NCBI RefSeq assembly: GCF_000332995.1 | Contig: NZ_BANS01000038.1 | Coordinates: 1 to 63,170 of the forward strand | Reading direction: 5' to 3' | Length of the DNA stretch: 63,170 nt | Source of the DNA: Gordonia amicalis NBRC 100051 = JCM 11271 | GTDB taxonomy: Bacteria > Actinomycetota > Actinomycetes > Mycobacteriales > Mycobacteriaceae | The notes under the pieces: model-generated | Database searches by the model: none | The model's input: only the letters and a program-made list of their open reading frames with translations | Told to the model about the DNA's origin: nothing | Made by a program: the position numbers and the translations under genes | In this document: in pieces, positions 1-8,358 of the stretch | Position numbering within the stretch: position 1 is the first letter of the stretch | Layout: each line of letters starts with the position of its first letter

Positions 1-48
1 GACATGCCACGAACTCGCGCAGCAGAAGAGTCAGCTCGGGCAGCGGTG

Positions 49-915
49 TCAGTCAGAGCCCTTGGGCACGACGATCATCGGGACCGAGACCGCTCGGAAG
101 ATCTTCGCGGCGGTGGTGCCCAGGAACAACGTGTTCGGGGCGGCCAGCCGGCTCGACCCGACCATCACCAGATCACCGTCGTGCCATTCGAGCGTCCCGA
201 TCGCCTCTTCGATCGTGGCGCCTTGGGCGACGGTCGAGGTCACCGGGAAATGCTCCGGCAATTGCTTTCTCGCTTCATCGAGAGTGCGCTGAGCATGTCG
301 TCGGGCAGATTCGATCGCGGCGTCCTCGGGGACGTTCCGCCAGGGCTGCATGTCGTCGATCGCGAGAATCGAGACCAGCCGGATGGGCCGGTGCGCCCGG
401 ATACCGCTGCGGATCGCGGTCTCGAACAACAGCGGAGCTCCCGGCCGGTCTCCGATCGTCACGGTGATCTCCCGAACCTCGTCGGCGCCCAGATGCGCGA
501 ACCCGGGCGGCGCGACCGCCACCGGGATCGGCGACGCATGCAGGATGTCGTTGACGACCGTCCCCAGCGTGTGGCGGCCCCGGATCCCTCCGCCGGCTCC
601 GCCGATCACGAGAATGTCGGCGGCGGTGCGTCGTGCCTCGATGATGAGTCCCTCGGCGGGATTGGCGTGCTCGGCGATCGTCGTCGTGGTCTCGATGTCA
701 TCGGGGAGACGTGCGGCCGCCTCGTCGAGCCAGCGGCGTGCCGCGCTGTCCAGGGCGTCGGAGAGTCTCTCCACCGCGTCGTCGGCACCGGCCGGTTCCG
801 GCGGGATGACGATGCAGATCTCGAGGTCGGCGTCGAATGTGCGTGCCAGGCACGCACCCAACGACACCGCGTCCTCGCCCCCGGAGGTGGCGATGTATGC
901 GACGAGCAGCTTCAT
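49..915 (-). CDS. Universal stress protein, tandem UspA domains
   Basis: 288 residues, about twice a single Usp domain. Each half begins with the beta-strand typical of the family (KLLVAYIATSGGEDAV near the N-terminus, EITVTIGDRPGAP midway). The second half ends with GSSRLAAPNTLFLGTTAAKI and VPMIVVP, the ATP-binding G-x-S pattern of the ATP-binding Usp class; the first half has GGAGGGIRGRHTLGTVV. It is probably a cytoplasmic nucleotide-binding stress or dormancy protein; its partner is unknown. I chose the ATG at 915 because GGGAG lies 5 nt upstream; an in-frame TTG at 927 is possible. It is divergent from the glutaminase gene, so both promoters should lie in 916-1056. Confidence 0.9.
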   Translation of the reverse strand: MKLLVAYIATSGGEDAVSLGACLARTFDADLEICIVIPPEPAGADDAVERLSDALDSAARRWLDEAAARLPDDIETTTTIAEHANPAEGLIIEARRTAADILVIGGAGGGIRGRHTLGTVVNDILHASPIPVAVAPPGFAHLGADEVREITVTIGDRPGAPLLFETAIRSGIRAHRPIRLVSILAIDDMQPWRNVPEDAAIESARRHAQRTLDEARKQLPEHFPVTSTVAQGATIEEAIGTLEWHDGDLVMVGSSRLAAPNTLFLGTTAAKIFRAVSVPMIVVPKGSD

Positions 916-1056
916 CGGTGCTCCCAACTGTCTCGGGGCGATCTCACTGGGCCCAGCCTAGTCACGTCCGTGCCCGATTCACGGTTGTTGTGTTCCTCGT
1001 GGCGTTCCCCATCGCGTCGGCTACCCGATCACCGCAGGACACGCTTAGATTGGGCC

Positions 1057-2490
1057 ATGGAATCCCTCGTCGACGGCTATCTCCGTCACATCATGGACGA
1101 AGTCCGCGACGACCGGTCCGGCAACGTCGCCGACTACATCCCCGAACTGGCCGTGGTCGACCCCGAGGGATACGGATTGTCTCTGTGCGTCCATGACGGA
1201 TACACGTACTCGCACGGGGACTCCTCCGCGACCTTCACCATCCAGTCGGTGTCGAAGCCGCTGACCTATGCGATGGCACTGCGGAAGCACGGCGTGACCG
1301 CGGTGGACGCCAAGATCGGCGTCGAACCGTCCGGTGAGGCCTTCAACGAGATCAGCGTCGACGATCGCCGCCGTCCGAAGAACCCGATGATCAATGCCGG
1401 TGCCATCTTCGCGGCGTCGATGCTGCTCCCGGCCTCCCGCGACGTGGGTCGCGTAGACGTCGAGGCGGCGTTCGCCGAGATCCTCGACTTCTACTCGGGC
1501 TGTGCGGGCAGGCAGCTCACGATGGACGAAGAGGTGTACACCTCCGAGTCGGCCACGGGTTCACGCAACCGCGCGATCGCCTACATGCTCGACAGCTTCG
1601 GTGCGCTCGAGACCGATCCGGACGCCGCGATCGACCTCTACTACCGGCAGTGCTCGATCCGCGTGACCACCGAGGATCTGGCCGGTATCGGCGCAACCAT
1701 CGCCAACGGTGGCCTGAACCCACGCACCGGCCGCATGGTCTTCTCCTCCGAGATCGCGCAGCGTCTGCTCAGCGTGATGACCACCTGCGGCATGTACGAC
1801 GGGGCGGGGGACTGGGTCACCTCGGTAGGACTGCCGGCCAAGAGCGGCGTCGGCGGCGGGATCCTCGCAGTCCTCCCCGGACAGCTGGGCATCGGCGTGT
1901 ACTCGCCGCGACTCGACGAGCATGGCAACAGCGTCCGCGGCGTCGAGACGTGCCGGCACCTATCGAAGGACCTCGGTCTGCACATGTTCAACGTGACCCG
2001 CGAGAGCCGGGTGACGATCCGCTCGGTCTACGACCTGGCCGACACCCCGGTGAGTGCCGAATGGAGTGAACGCGAGCGCAGCTACCTCCGGACCTGCCGC
2101 GACAAGATCCGTGTCTACGAACTCCAGGGCGACCTGACGTTCGCCGGAGCCGAGAGCGTGCAGCGCCGCCTCGAGGCCGACATCGACCGCTACACGGTGG
2201 TCATCGTGGAGATCTCGCGTATCGGTGTCATCGATGCGGTCGCGCGGACGATGGTCCTCAGCATCAAGCGGCTACTCGACGACAGTGGACGCCGAGCCGC
2301 ACTCGTCGATCCCGACGGCGTGGTGCGCGCCAGCGTGATCCGCCACCGCGCGGACGGCACCGCGCCCGACCTCGACGCCCCGGCGGACCTGAAGGGCTTC
2401 GATCCGGCACTGCCACACGTGCACGCGACGATGGAAGATGCCGTCATCGACGCGGAGACGTTCATGCTGAAGCACTACTACGATCAGTGA
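1057..2490 (+). CDS. glsA: Glutaminase with C-terminal STAS domain
   Basis: 477 residues. It hydrolyses L-glutamine to glutamate and ammonia. Residues 1-300 form the serine-dependent beta-lactamase-like glutaminase domain; the S-x-x-K catalytic pair is visible as S64 and K67 in FTIQSVSKPLTYA, and NPMINAGAI is a family signature. Residues about 345-460 form a STAS domain (IRVYELQGDLTFAG, then VIVEISRIGVIDAVARTMV), as in many actinobacterial glutaminases; it may sense a ligand or protein. The reading frame stays open upstream to position 4, but that part is antisense to the stress-protein gene, so the ATG at 1057 is taken. The 3' end is partly duplicated just downstream (2510-2568). Confidence 0.93.
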   Translation: MESLVDGYLRHIMDEVRDDRSGNVADYIPELAVVDPEGYGLSLCVHDGYTYSHGDSSATFTIQSVSKPLTYAMALRKHGVTAVDAKIGVEPSGEAFNEISVDDRRRPKNPMINAGAIFAASMLLPASRDVGRVDVEAAFAEILDFYSGCAGRQLTMDEEVYTSESATGSRNRAIAYMLDSFGALETDPDAAIDLYYRQCSIRVTTEDLAGIGATIANGGLNPRTGRMVFSSEIAQRLLSVMTTCGMYDGAGDWVTSVGLPAKSGVGGGILAVLPGQLGIGVYSPRLDEHGNSVRGVETCRHLSKDLGLHMFNVTRESRVTIRSVYDLADTPVSAEWSERERSYLRTCRDKIRVYELQGDLTFAGAESVQRRLEADIDRYTVVIVEISRIGVIDAVARTMVLSIKRLLDDSGRRAALVDPDGVVRASVIRHRADGTAPDLDAPADLKGFDPALPHVHATMEDAVIDAETFMLKHYYDQ

Positions 2491-2568
2491 GTTCCACGTC
2501 GATGCCGGGGGAAGATGCCGTCATCGACGCGGAGACGTTGAGGCTGAAGCACTACTGCGATCAGTGAG
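2433..2568 (+). repeat. Near-identical direct repeat covering the glsA 3' end (77-bp offset)
   Basis: The last 59 bases of the glutaminase region (2433-2491) recur at 2510-2568 with only a few substitutions. The changed bases include a CATG to GAGG change and a TAC to TGC change. The second copy even ends at the equivalent TGA (2565-2567). The 77-bp offset is not a multiple of three. The extra copy lies downstream of the stop codon and is untranslated, between glsA and nucS. Confidence 0.9.
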
Positions 2569-2616
2569 CGGCGCGGGCGCGTGAGTTCGCCGCGGCCGAT
2601 GCCCTAGGGTGGGCTC

Positions 2617-3300
2617 GTGCGTCTCGTCATCGCGGAGTGTCAGGTCGACTACGTCGGGCGGTTGACCGCCCATCTGCCCCTGGCCAAGCGCCTGCTGCTG
2701 ATCAAGTCGGACGGTTCGGTGAGCGTGCACGCCGACGACCGCGCCTACAAACCGCTGAACTGGATGAGCCCGCCGTGCTGGCTCACCGAGGCCGCCGTGC
2801 CCGACGGCACCGCGGCGGAGGCGTACTGGGTCGTCACCAACAAGGCCGGTGAGGAACTCCGGATCACCATCGCATCGATCGAGCACGACTCGAACCATGA
2901 ACTCGGCATCGACCCGGGTCTGGTCAAGGACGGCGTCGAGGCACATCTGCAGGAACTGCTCGCCGAACACGTGGAGACGCTGGGAGCCGGCCACACCCTC
3001 ATTCGCCGCGAGTACATGACGGCGATCGGGCCGGTCGATCTGCTGTGTCGCGACGCCGCGGGCGGAACCGTTGCCGTCGAGATCAAACGCCGCGGCGAGA
3101 TCGACGGCGTCGAGCAGCTGACGCGCTACCTGGAACTACTCAACCGCGACACCACTCTGGCCCCGGTGGCCGGCGTCTTCGCCGCACAGCAGATCAAGCC
3201 GCAGGCGCGGACGCTCGCCGAGGATCGTGGAATCCGTTGCGTCGTGCTGGATTACGAAGCCCTGCGCGGTGCGGAGAGCACGGAGTTCCGACTCTTCTGA
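2617..3300 (+). CDS. nucS: Mismatch-specific endonuclease NucS (EndoMS)
   Basis: 227 residues, full length for the actinobacterial/archaeal NucS family. NucS cuts both strands at mismatches and provides the non-canonical mismatch repair of Actinobacteria, which lack MutS/MutL. The N-terminal DNA-binding domain ([32 protein letters not shown]) is followed by a RecB-like nuclease core: D141 in GPVDLLCRD, then E155-x-K157 in [10 protein letters not shown], and Q167. The C-terminus STEFRLF resembles a sliding-clamp-binding tail. The start is GTG at 2617, matching the conserved N-terminus [16 protein letters not shown]. The gene converges on the coiled-coil gene with 34 bp between them; a short GCTCC/GGAGC hairpin follows the stop. 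Confidence 0.96.
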   Translation: MRLVIAECQVDYVGRLTAHLPLAKRLLLIKSDGSVSVHADDRAYKPLNWMSPPCWLTEAAVPDGTAAEAYWVVTNKAGEELRITIASIEHDSNHELGIDPGLVKDGVEAHLQELLAEHVETLGAGHTLIRREYMTAIGPVDLLCRDAAGGTVAVEIKRRGEIDGVEQLTRYLELLNRDTTLAPVAGVFAAQQIKPQARTLAEDRGIRCVVLDYEALRGAESTEFRLF

Positions 3301-3334
3301 GCTCCGCTCGGAGCAGTGCCGATCTGAGCTCCGG

Positions 3335-4426
3335 TCAGGCGTTGGCGCGGGCTTCCGGCGACAGCTTGCGATTGAGCAGTTCGAGGTCGTCGGTGTCGGA
3401 GAGCACGGTGTACTCGGAGTCCTCCGGCTGCGCCAGCAACTCGGGCAGTTCGTCGAGCTTGTCGCGGAGCTGACCCAGGTTGGCCGCGATCTCCTGACGG
3501 GCACGGTCGGCCGCGTGGGCCATCTCGCGGGATCGGCTCAGGCGTTCGCCGGCGATGTCGAGCGCCGTCTGACGGATGTGATTGGCCTCGTCGAGGGCCC
3601 GTTCGCGCTGGTCGGCGAGCTCGGCGTCGTGGCGTTCACGTTCGTCGGCGCGTTCGCGGGAGCTGATCGCCTCCAGCTCGGCGACCTCGGACTTCGCCTT
3701 CTCCACGATGCGGCGGGCCTCGTCGGCGGCCGCCTTCATCGTCTTGGTGTGCTCGGCCTCCATCGCCGCGGTGCGTTCAGCGATGAGACGCGCCGACTCG
3801 GACTCGTTGGCCGCGGCGGTCTCCTTGACCTGTCGGGCGCGCGCAGAGGCCTCGTCGACGAGCTTCTTCGCCGCAGCCTGCGCCTCGCTGCGGATCCGCT
3901 CGGCCTCGGCGGCCGCCTCCGATCGCATGTCGGCGGCCTCCTGACGGGCGATCGACAGCGTCTCGGCGGCTTCGGCCGAGGCCTCGGCACGCATCTCCGA
4001 GGCCTCGTCGGATGCGAGTTGCAGCATGCGCGAGAGACGTTCGCTCATACCCTGTGCGGTGGTCGGCGGTACCGAGAGTTTGTCGATCTCGCGCCGGAGT
4101 TCGGCGATCTCCTCGCGCGCCTCTTCCAGATGGGCGGCGAGTTCGTGTGCGTTGGCGGTGGCGGCGTCGCGATCCGCGGCGAGAACCCGCAGCTCGGCGT
4201 CGAGTCGCTGGAGATGGTCGGCGACCTGCTCACGGTCATAACCGCGCATCACGATCGCGAAGGGCAATTGCCGTGCGGGACCTGGCATGCGGGCCAGTGT
4301 ATCGGAGACGGCCGGACCCTGAAGCGCGGTCGGACTCAGGCTCGGTGCCGGTGCCGGTGCCGGTGCCGGCGTTCTCGGCGACACGGCCTCCGGCGGCGGC
4401 GCGTGGACATCCACCAGGGCGTCCAC
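3335..4426 (-). CDS. DivIVA-like coiled-coil protein
   Basis: 363 residues. The first 50 are low-complexity Ala/Pro, encoded partly by a GGTGCC hexamer repeat near 4345-4369. A short DivIVA/Wag31-type N-terminal motif follows (FAIVMRGYDREQVADHLQRL, about residues 55-75). About 230 residues of charged Ala/Glu/Arg-rich coiled coil then run to near residue 310. DivIVA proteins mark curved membrane and organise polar growth in mycolata; whether this paralogue does so is unknown. The assigned start is GTG and uncertain: no clear Shine-Dalgarno is visible, and the Met at residue 47 (near 4288) would remove the low-complexity leader. I know of no counterpart at this place in the tuberculosis block. 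Confidence 0.8.
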   Translation of the reverse strand: MDALVDVHAPPPEAVSPRTPAPAPAPAPSLSPTALQGPAVSDTLARMPGPARQLPFAIVMRGYDREQVADHLQRLDAELRVLAADRDAATANAHELAAHLEEAREEIAELRREIDKLSVPPTTAQGMSERLSRMLQLASDEASEMRAEASAEAAETLSIARQEAADMRSEAAAEAERIRSEAQAAAKKLVDEASARARQVKETAAANESESARLIAERTAAMEAEHTKTMKAAADEARRIVEKAKSEVAELEAISSRERADERERHDAELADQRERALDEANHIRQTALDIAGERLSRSREMAHAADRARQEIAANLGQLRDKLDELPELLAQPEDSEYTVLSDTDDLELLNRKLSPEARANA

Positions 4427-4528
4427 GCGCCGGCGCCGGCGTTCGTCCCGGCGTGCCGGCCGCGAGCGAACGAGGAGGGATTCAGTAAGCGCCCGAACGG
4501 CTTTCGGTTCGGGCCGGGCGGTCGGTTC

Positions 4529-5023
4529 TCAGTGCGCGGCGTCGGCGGCCGGCTCGACGAGCTCGAGCAGGACGCCGCCCGCATCCTTGGGATGGACGAA
4601 GTTGATCCGGGAGTTCGCGGTGCCCCGCTTGGCGGCGGGGTAGAGGACGCGGACACCGGCCTCGGTGAGGCGGGCCATGACGGCGTCCACGTCGGTCACG
4701 CGCACCGCCAGCTGCTGCAGGCCGGGGCCGCTGCGGTCGATGAACTTCGCGATGGTCGACGACTCGTTCAGCGGGGCGAGCAGCTGGATGAGCGTGCCGC
4801 CGTCCGCCGGGCCGACCATGGCCTCCTCGACACCCTGCTCCTCGTTGGTCTCCTGGTGGAGCGTCTCGAAGCCGAGATGCGTCGCGTACCACTTCTTCGC
4901 GGCGTCGAGGTCGGGAACCGCGATGCCCACGTGGTCGATGGCCACGACCAGATCGGAGATCAGTGCGGTCGCGCCCTGGGGAGCGGCGGCGGGAGTGCTG
5001 GGGTCAGTTGCTGGGGAAGACAT
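4529..5023 (-). CDS. Methylmalonyl-CoA epimerase
   Basis: 164 residues, vicinal-oxygen-chelate (glyoxalase) fold. It interconverts the R and S epimers of methylmalonyl-CoA in propionate metabolism. Visible metal-ligand motifs are the His in AIDHVGIAVPDL, the Gln in IQLLAPLNESS and the C-terminal Glu in GVLLELVEP; RGTANSRINFVHPKDAGG is a family signature. Where many epimerases have His-His, this one has GLQQLAVRV, as I recall for the mycobacterial homologue too. The open frame extends to 5281, but that part overlaps the thiolase on the other strand, so the ATG at 5023 is used. It is divergent from the thiolase, with 85 bp between the starts. Confidence 0.92.
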   Translation of the reverse strand: MSSPATDPSTPAAAPQGATALISDLVVAIDHVGIAVPDLDAAKKWYATHLGFETLHQETNEEQGVEEAMVGPADGGTLIQLLAPLNESSTIAKFIDRSGPGLQQLAVRVTDVDAVMARLTEAGVRVLYPAAKRGTANSRINFVHPKDAGGVLLELVEPAADAAH

Positions 5024-5108
5024 GAGACAACGGTAGCGTTGAGCCCAAGAGCGCACAGAGCGGGCGCTCGGTAGCTCCCCCGCAACACACCCCCCGGAGG
5101 TTCGTTTC

Positions 5109-6311
5109 ATGTCCCCGAATGCCGACAACACCACGGTCATCGTCGCCGGCGCACGCACCCCCTTCGGCCGCCTCCTGGGCTCGCTGAAGGACTTCAGCGG
5201 CGTCGACCTCGGTGCGGTGGCGATCCAGGGTGCACTCGAGAAGTCCGGGGTCCCGGCCTCGGAGGTCCAGTACGTCATCATGGGCCAGGTGCTGACCGCG
5301 GGGGCGGGTCAGATGCCGGCTCGTCAGGCTGCCATCAAGGCCGGCATCGGCTGGGACGTCCCGACCCTGACCATCAACAAGATGTGCCTGTCGGGTATCG
5401 ACGCCATCGCGCTCGCCGACCAGTTGATCCGCGCCGGGGAGTTCGACGTCGTCGTCGCCGGTGGCCAGGAGTCGATGACCCAGGCCCCGCACCTGCTGGC
5501 GGGCAGCCGCGGCGGCTTCAAGTACGGCAACACCGAACTCGTCGACCACCTGGCCTTCGACGGCCTGCACGACGCCTTCACCGATCAGCCGATGGGGGCG
5601 CTGACCGAGCAGGGCAACGACAAGGACGGCTTCACCCGCGAGCAGCAGGACGAATTCGCCGCCCGCAGCCACCAGCTCGCCGCCGCCGCCTGGAAGAACG
5701 GCGTGTTCGACGACGAGGTCGTGCCGGTCTCCATCCCGCAGCGCAAGGGTGACCCGATCCAGTTCGCCGAGGACGAGGGCATCCGCGCCAACACCACCGC
5801 CGAGTCGCTCTCGGGCCTGCGACCGGCGTTCCGCAAGGACGGCACCATCACCGCGGGCAACTCGTCGCAGATCTCCGACGGCGCTGCCGCTGTCGTGGTG
5901 ATGAGCAAGGCCAAGGCCGAGGAGCTGGGCGTGACCTGGCTCGCCGAGATCGGTGCCCACGGCGTCGTCGCCGGACCGGACTCCAGCCTGCAGGCGCAGC
6001 CGGGCAATGCGATCGCCAAGGCCTGCGACCGCGAGGGCATCGCCCCCACCGACCTCGACCTCATCGAGATCAACGAGGCGTTCGCCGCGGTCGGCCTGGC
6101 CTCGACCCAGCAGCTCGGCGTCGACGCGGACAAGGTCAACGTCAACGGTGGCGCCATCGCCGTCGGCCACCCGATCGGCACCTCCGGCGCCCGTATCACC
6201 CTGCACCTCGCGCTCGAGCTGCAGCGTCGCGGTGGCGGCGTCGGCGCAGCCGCGCTGTGTGGTGCCGGCGGCCAGGGCGATGCGCTGATCATCCGCGTCC
6301 CGAAGGCCTGA
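5109..6311 (+). CDS. fadA4: Acetyl-CoA C-acetyltransferase (thiolase)
   Basis: 400 residues, full-length type II thiolase. It condenses or cleaves acetoacetyl-CoA and acetyl-CoA. The nucleophile is C93 (NKMCLSGID), the catalytic His is H354 ([10 protein letters not shown]) and the second Cys is C384 ([11 protein letters not shown]). GGAGG lies 8-12 nt before the ATG. It sits beside the epimerase, as in Rv1322A-Rv1323, linking it to short-chain acyl-CoA and propionate metabolism. A perfect 16-bp hairpin starts 14 nt after the stop and is its likely terminator. Confidence 0.95.
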   Translation: MSPNADNTTVIVAGARTPFGRLLGSLKDFSGVDLGAVAIQGALEKSGVPASEVQYVIMGQVLTAGAGQMPARQAAIKAGIGWDVPTLTINKMCLSGIDAIALADQLIRAGEFDVVVAGGQESMTQAPHLLAGSRGGFKYGNTELVDHLAFDGLHDAFTDQPMGALTEQGNDKDGFTREQQDEFAARSHQLAAAAWKNGVFDDEVVPVSIPQRKGDPIQFAEDEGIRANTTAESLSGLRPAFRKDGTITAGNSSQISDGAAAVVVMSKAKAEELGVTWLAEIGAHGVVAGPDSSLQAQPGNAIAKACDREGIAPTDLDLIEINEAFAAVGLASTQQLGVDADKVNVNGGAIAVGHPIGTSGARITLHLALELQRRGGGVGAAALCGAGGQGDALIIRVPKA

Positions 6312-6324
6312 GAGATCCGCTGAA

Positions 6325-6359
6325 GGAGACTTCTACGACACATTGTCGTAGAAGTCTCC
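6325..6359 (+). terminator. Perfect 16-bp inverted repeat with 3-nt loop
   Basis: GGAGACTTCTACGACA, loop CAT, then the exact reverse complement. It lies 14 nt after the thiolase stop and 13 nt before the next start. There is no T-run after it, so it could be a Rho-independent terminator of the U-less actinobacterial kind, a regulator binding site, or a hairpin that controls the DUF3817 gene. Confidence 0.65.
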
Positions 6360-6372
6360 GCCGGCAGGCACA

Positions 6373-6777
6373 ATGGGGAACATGCTGTCTTTCTTCGACC
6401 TGACCACACCCGCCAAGCGCTTCCGCTTCGTCGCCGTGGCGGAAGCCATCACCTGGGCGTGGCTGATCGTCGGGATGATCCTCAAACGTGTCAACGACGA
6501 CCCCGAGGCCATCGCGCTGCCCGGCGCCACCCACGGCGCCGTCTTCGTGATCTTCGTGATCGTCGCCTTGATCACGGCGTTCCAGCTCAAGTGGAATGCC
6601 GTGAAGTGGGAACTGCCCCTGGGCGGACGCCGCATCGGGATCCCCATCGTGACGCTGCTGGCGCTCGCATCGAGCGTCCCGCCCTTCGGCACGATCGTCT
6701 TCGAGTGGTGGGCCAAGCGCAACGGCCACCTCGCCGAACTCTCGGCCGGCCGGTCACCCCAGCAGGCGACCGCCTGA
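6373..6777 (+). CDS. DUF3817 membrane protein (copy 1)
   Basis: 134 residues with three hydrophobic helices (VAVAEAITWAWLIVGMIL, HGAVFVIFVIVALITAF, IVTLLALASSVPPFGTIVF) and a conserved WWAK near the end; function unknown. The conserved G-A-T-H-G-A pattern and short length fit DUF3817. The ATG at 6373 is used; a second ATG at 6382 is equally near. A paralogue lies at 25872-26222, in the position of Rv1342c. This copy begins only 13 nt after the perfect hairpin, so its transcription may depend on it. Confidence 0.8.
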   Translation: MGNMLSFFDLTTPAKRFRFVAVAEAITWAWLIVGMILKRVNDDPEAIALPGATHGAVFVIFVIVALITAFQLKWNAVKWELPLGGRRIGIPIVTLLALASSVPPFGTIVFEWWAKRNGHLAELSAGRSPQQATA

Positions 6778-6792
6778 TCCGGACGTGATCCA

Positions 6793-7107
6793 TTGATCGT
6801 CGCATTCAGCCTCACGCCCTCGGGCGGAACCGCCGTCGACGCCGACGGCGGGATGAGTGCGGCGGTCGCGGCCGCCGTCGAGGTGGTGCGGGCCTCTGGA
6901 CTCTCGCACCAGACCACCTCGATGTTCACCTATCTCGAGGGCGACTGGGACGAGGTGATGGCGGTGGTCAAGGCCGCTGCCGAGGCCGTCGCCGCCCATG
7001 CGCCGCGCGTCGGCCTCGTGCTCAAGGCCGACATCCGTCCCGGCCACACCGACGAACTGACCGGCAAGGTCGAACGGGTGGAACGCCACCTGGGTTCGGG
7101 CGCCTGA
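6793..7107 (+). CDS. Thiamine-binding protein, DUF77/MTH1187 family
   Basis: 104 residues, matching the small ferredoxin-like DUF77/YkoF fold. FSLTPSGG at the start, SGLSHQTTSMFTYLEGDWDEVMAVVKA in the middle and VLKADIRPG near the end are typical. Members bind thiamine or thiamine precursors, often beside transporters. The start is TTG at 6793, since no ATG or GTG in frame fits. It lies 15 nt after the DUF3817 gene and abuts the MFS gene (TGA then GTG), so the three probably form one transcript. A role in thiamine handling with the transporter is an inference. Confidence 0.8.
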   Translation: MIVAFSLTPSGGTAVDADGGMSAAVAAAVEVVRASGLSHQTTSMFTYLEGDWDEVMAVVKAAAEAVAAHAPRVGLVLKADIRPGHTDELTGKVERVERHLGSGA

Positions 7108-8358
7108 GTGCAGGTGCCCCAGACGACCGAACCTCGCCGATCCCGGCGGGCGGTCGCCTCGATCTTCGCCCTCAACGGCTTTCTCGCCGCCATGTGGGTG
7201 GCGCACATCCCGGTCATCAGCGACCGCACCGGCGTCGGCCACGACGAACTGGGCGGCCTGTTGCTGCTCCTGGGCGGCTCCGCTTTCGTCGGCATGCAGG
7301 TGTGCGGTCCGCTGATCGACCGCTGGGGTTCCCGGCCGCTCACCGTCGCCGCTGCGGTTGTGCTCGCGGCCGTCATCGTCACCCCGGTGCTGGCCGTCGA
7401 CACGCTCACTCTCGGCGCCGCCCTCGCGGCCTTCGGTTTCGCCAACGGGTGCCTGGACGTGTCGATGAACGCCCAGGCGGTGGCCGTCGAGCGTGCCTAC
7501 CGCCGGCCGATCATGTCGTCGTTCCACGGATGGTTCTCCTCGGGGAGCCTCGTCGGCTCCGGGGTGGTGGCGGCGACGCTGTGGGCCGACGTCGGGGTCG
7601 TGCCGACCGTCGCGTGTGCCGCCGTCGCCGGATTGGTGGTCGTCGCCGCGGTCGCGCGCGGTCTCGCCGGGCGCGACGAGAGGCCGACGACGTCGACGAA
7701 CAACTCGTCTGGTTCGTCGTCGGGATCGACGTGGTGGGACGGCATCGACCGGCGACGGCTCGTCCTGCTCGCGATCGTCGCCTTCGGGCTCATGCTCGCC
7801 GAGGGCACCGCCTACGACTGGAGCGCCCTGCACGTCGTCGAGAGCTACGGGACCGGTGAGGCGATCGGAGCGATCGCCTTCGGCGCCTTCAGCGCGACCA
7901 TGACGGTCTCGCGATTCGTCATCGATCCGGTGGTCGCCTCGGTGGGTGCGGTCCGCGTGGTGCGGGTCGGCGCACTCGTCGGCATCGTCGGCATGGCGAT
8001 CGCGATCGTCTCGCCGGTGCCTGCGCTCGCCGTGGTCGGCTGGGCGGTCTTCGGTGTCGGACTCGCCGGGCTCATCCCGCAGATCTTCACCGCTGCGGGA
8101 AATCTCACCGACTCCGCGGGTGGCCGGACGATCTCGATCGTGGTCGGTTGCGGATACCTGGGAATGCTCGCCGGACCCGCCGTCGTCGGGTTCATCAGCA
8201 GCCGAACATCTCTGAACACCGGCCTGCACGCGGCACTGGCCGCGCTGCTGCTCGCCGTGTGCCTCGCCGGGGTCGTCCGTCCGCCGCAACGACCGGTGTC
8301 CGCGCTGGGCGAACCTCGGTCGTCGCACCCGGGTGGTCGTGCCACACTAGAGGGGTGA
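7108..8358 (+). CDS. MFS transporter, YbjJ-like
   Basis: 416 residues with about 12 hydrophobic helices. GPLIDRWGSRPLTV is the loop 2-3 motif of the major facilitator superfamily; GCLDVSMNAQAVAVE and RPIMSSFHGWFSSGSL are hallmarks of the YbjJ/FucP-like subgroup. The substrate is unknown; adjacency to a thiamine-binding protein is the only hint. The start is GTG directly after the preceding stop, and its own stop overlaps the next gene by 4 bp (GTGA). Confidence 0.88.
   Translation: MQVPQTTEPRRSRRAVASIFALNGFLAAMWVAHIPVISDRTGVGHDELGGLLLLLGGSAFVGMQVCGPLIDRWGSRPLTVAAAVVLAAVIVTPVLAVDTLTLGAALAAFGFANGCLDVSMNAQAVAVERAYRRPIMSSFHGWFSSGSLVGSGVVAATLWADVGVVPTVACAAVAGLVVVAAVARGLAGRDERPTTSTNNSSGSSSGSTWWDGIDRRRLVLLAIVAFGLMLAEGTAYDWSALHVVESYGTGEAIGAIAFGAFSATMTVSRFVIDPVVASVGAVRVVRVGALVGIVGMAIAIVSPVPALAVVGWAVFGVGLAGLIPQIFTAAGNLTDSAGGRTISIVVGCGYLGMLAGPAVVGFISSRTSLNTGLHAALAALLLAVCLAGVVRPPQRPVSALGEPRSSHPGGRATLEG

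Noticed and set aside
4..1056. Upstream extension of the glutaminase frame
   Set aside because: Antisense to the universal stress protein and unlike any glutaminase N-terminus.
4345..4369. GGTGCC hexamer repeat as a CRISPR or mobile repeat
   Set aside because: It is an in-frame Ala/Pro codon repeat inside the DivIVA-like leader, with no spacers.
6754..8328. A 524-codon minus-strand frame over the thiamine-binding and MFS genes
   Set aside because: Charged low-complexity product antisense to clearly recognisable genes.
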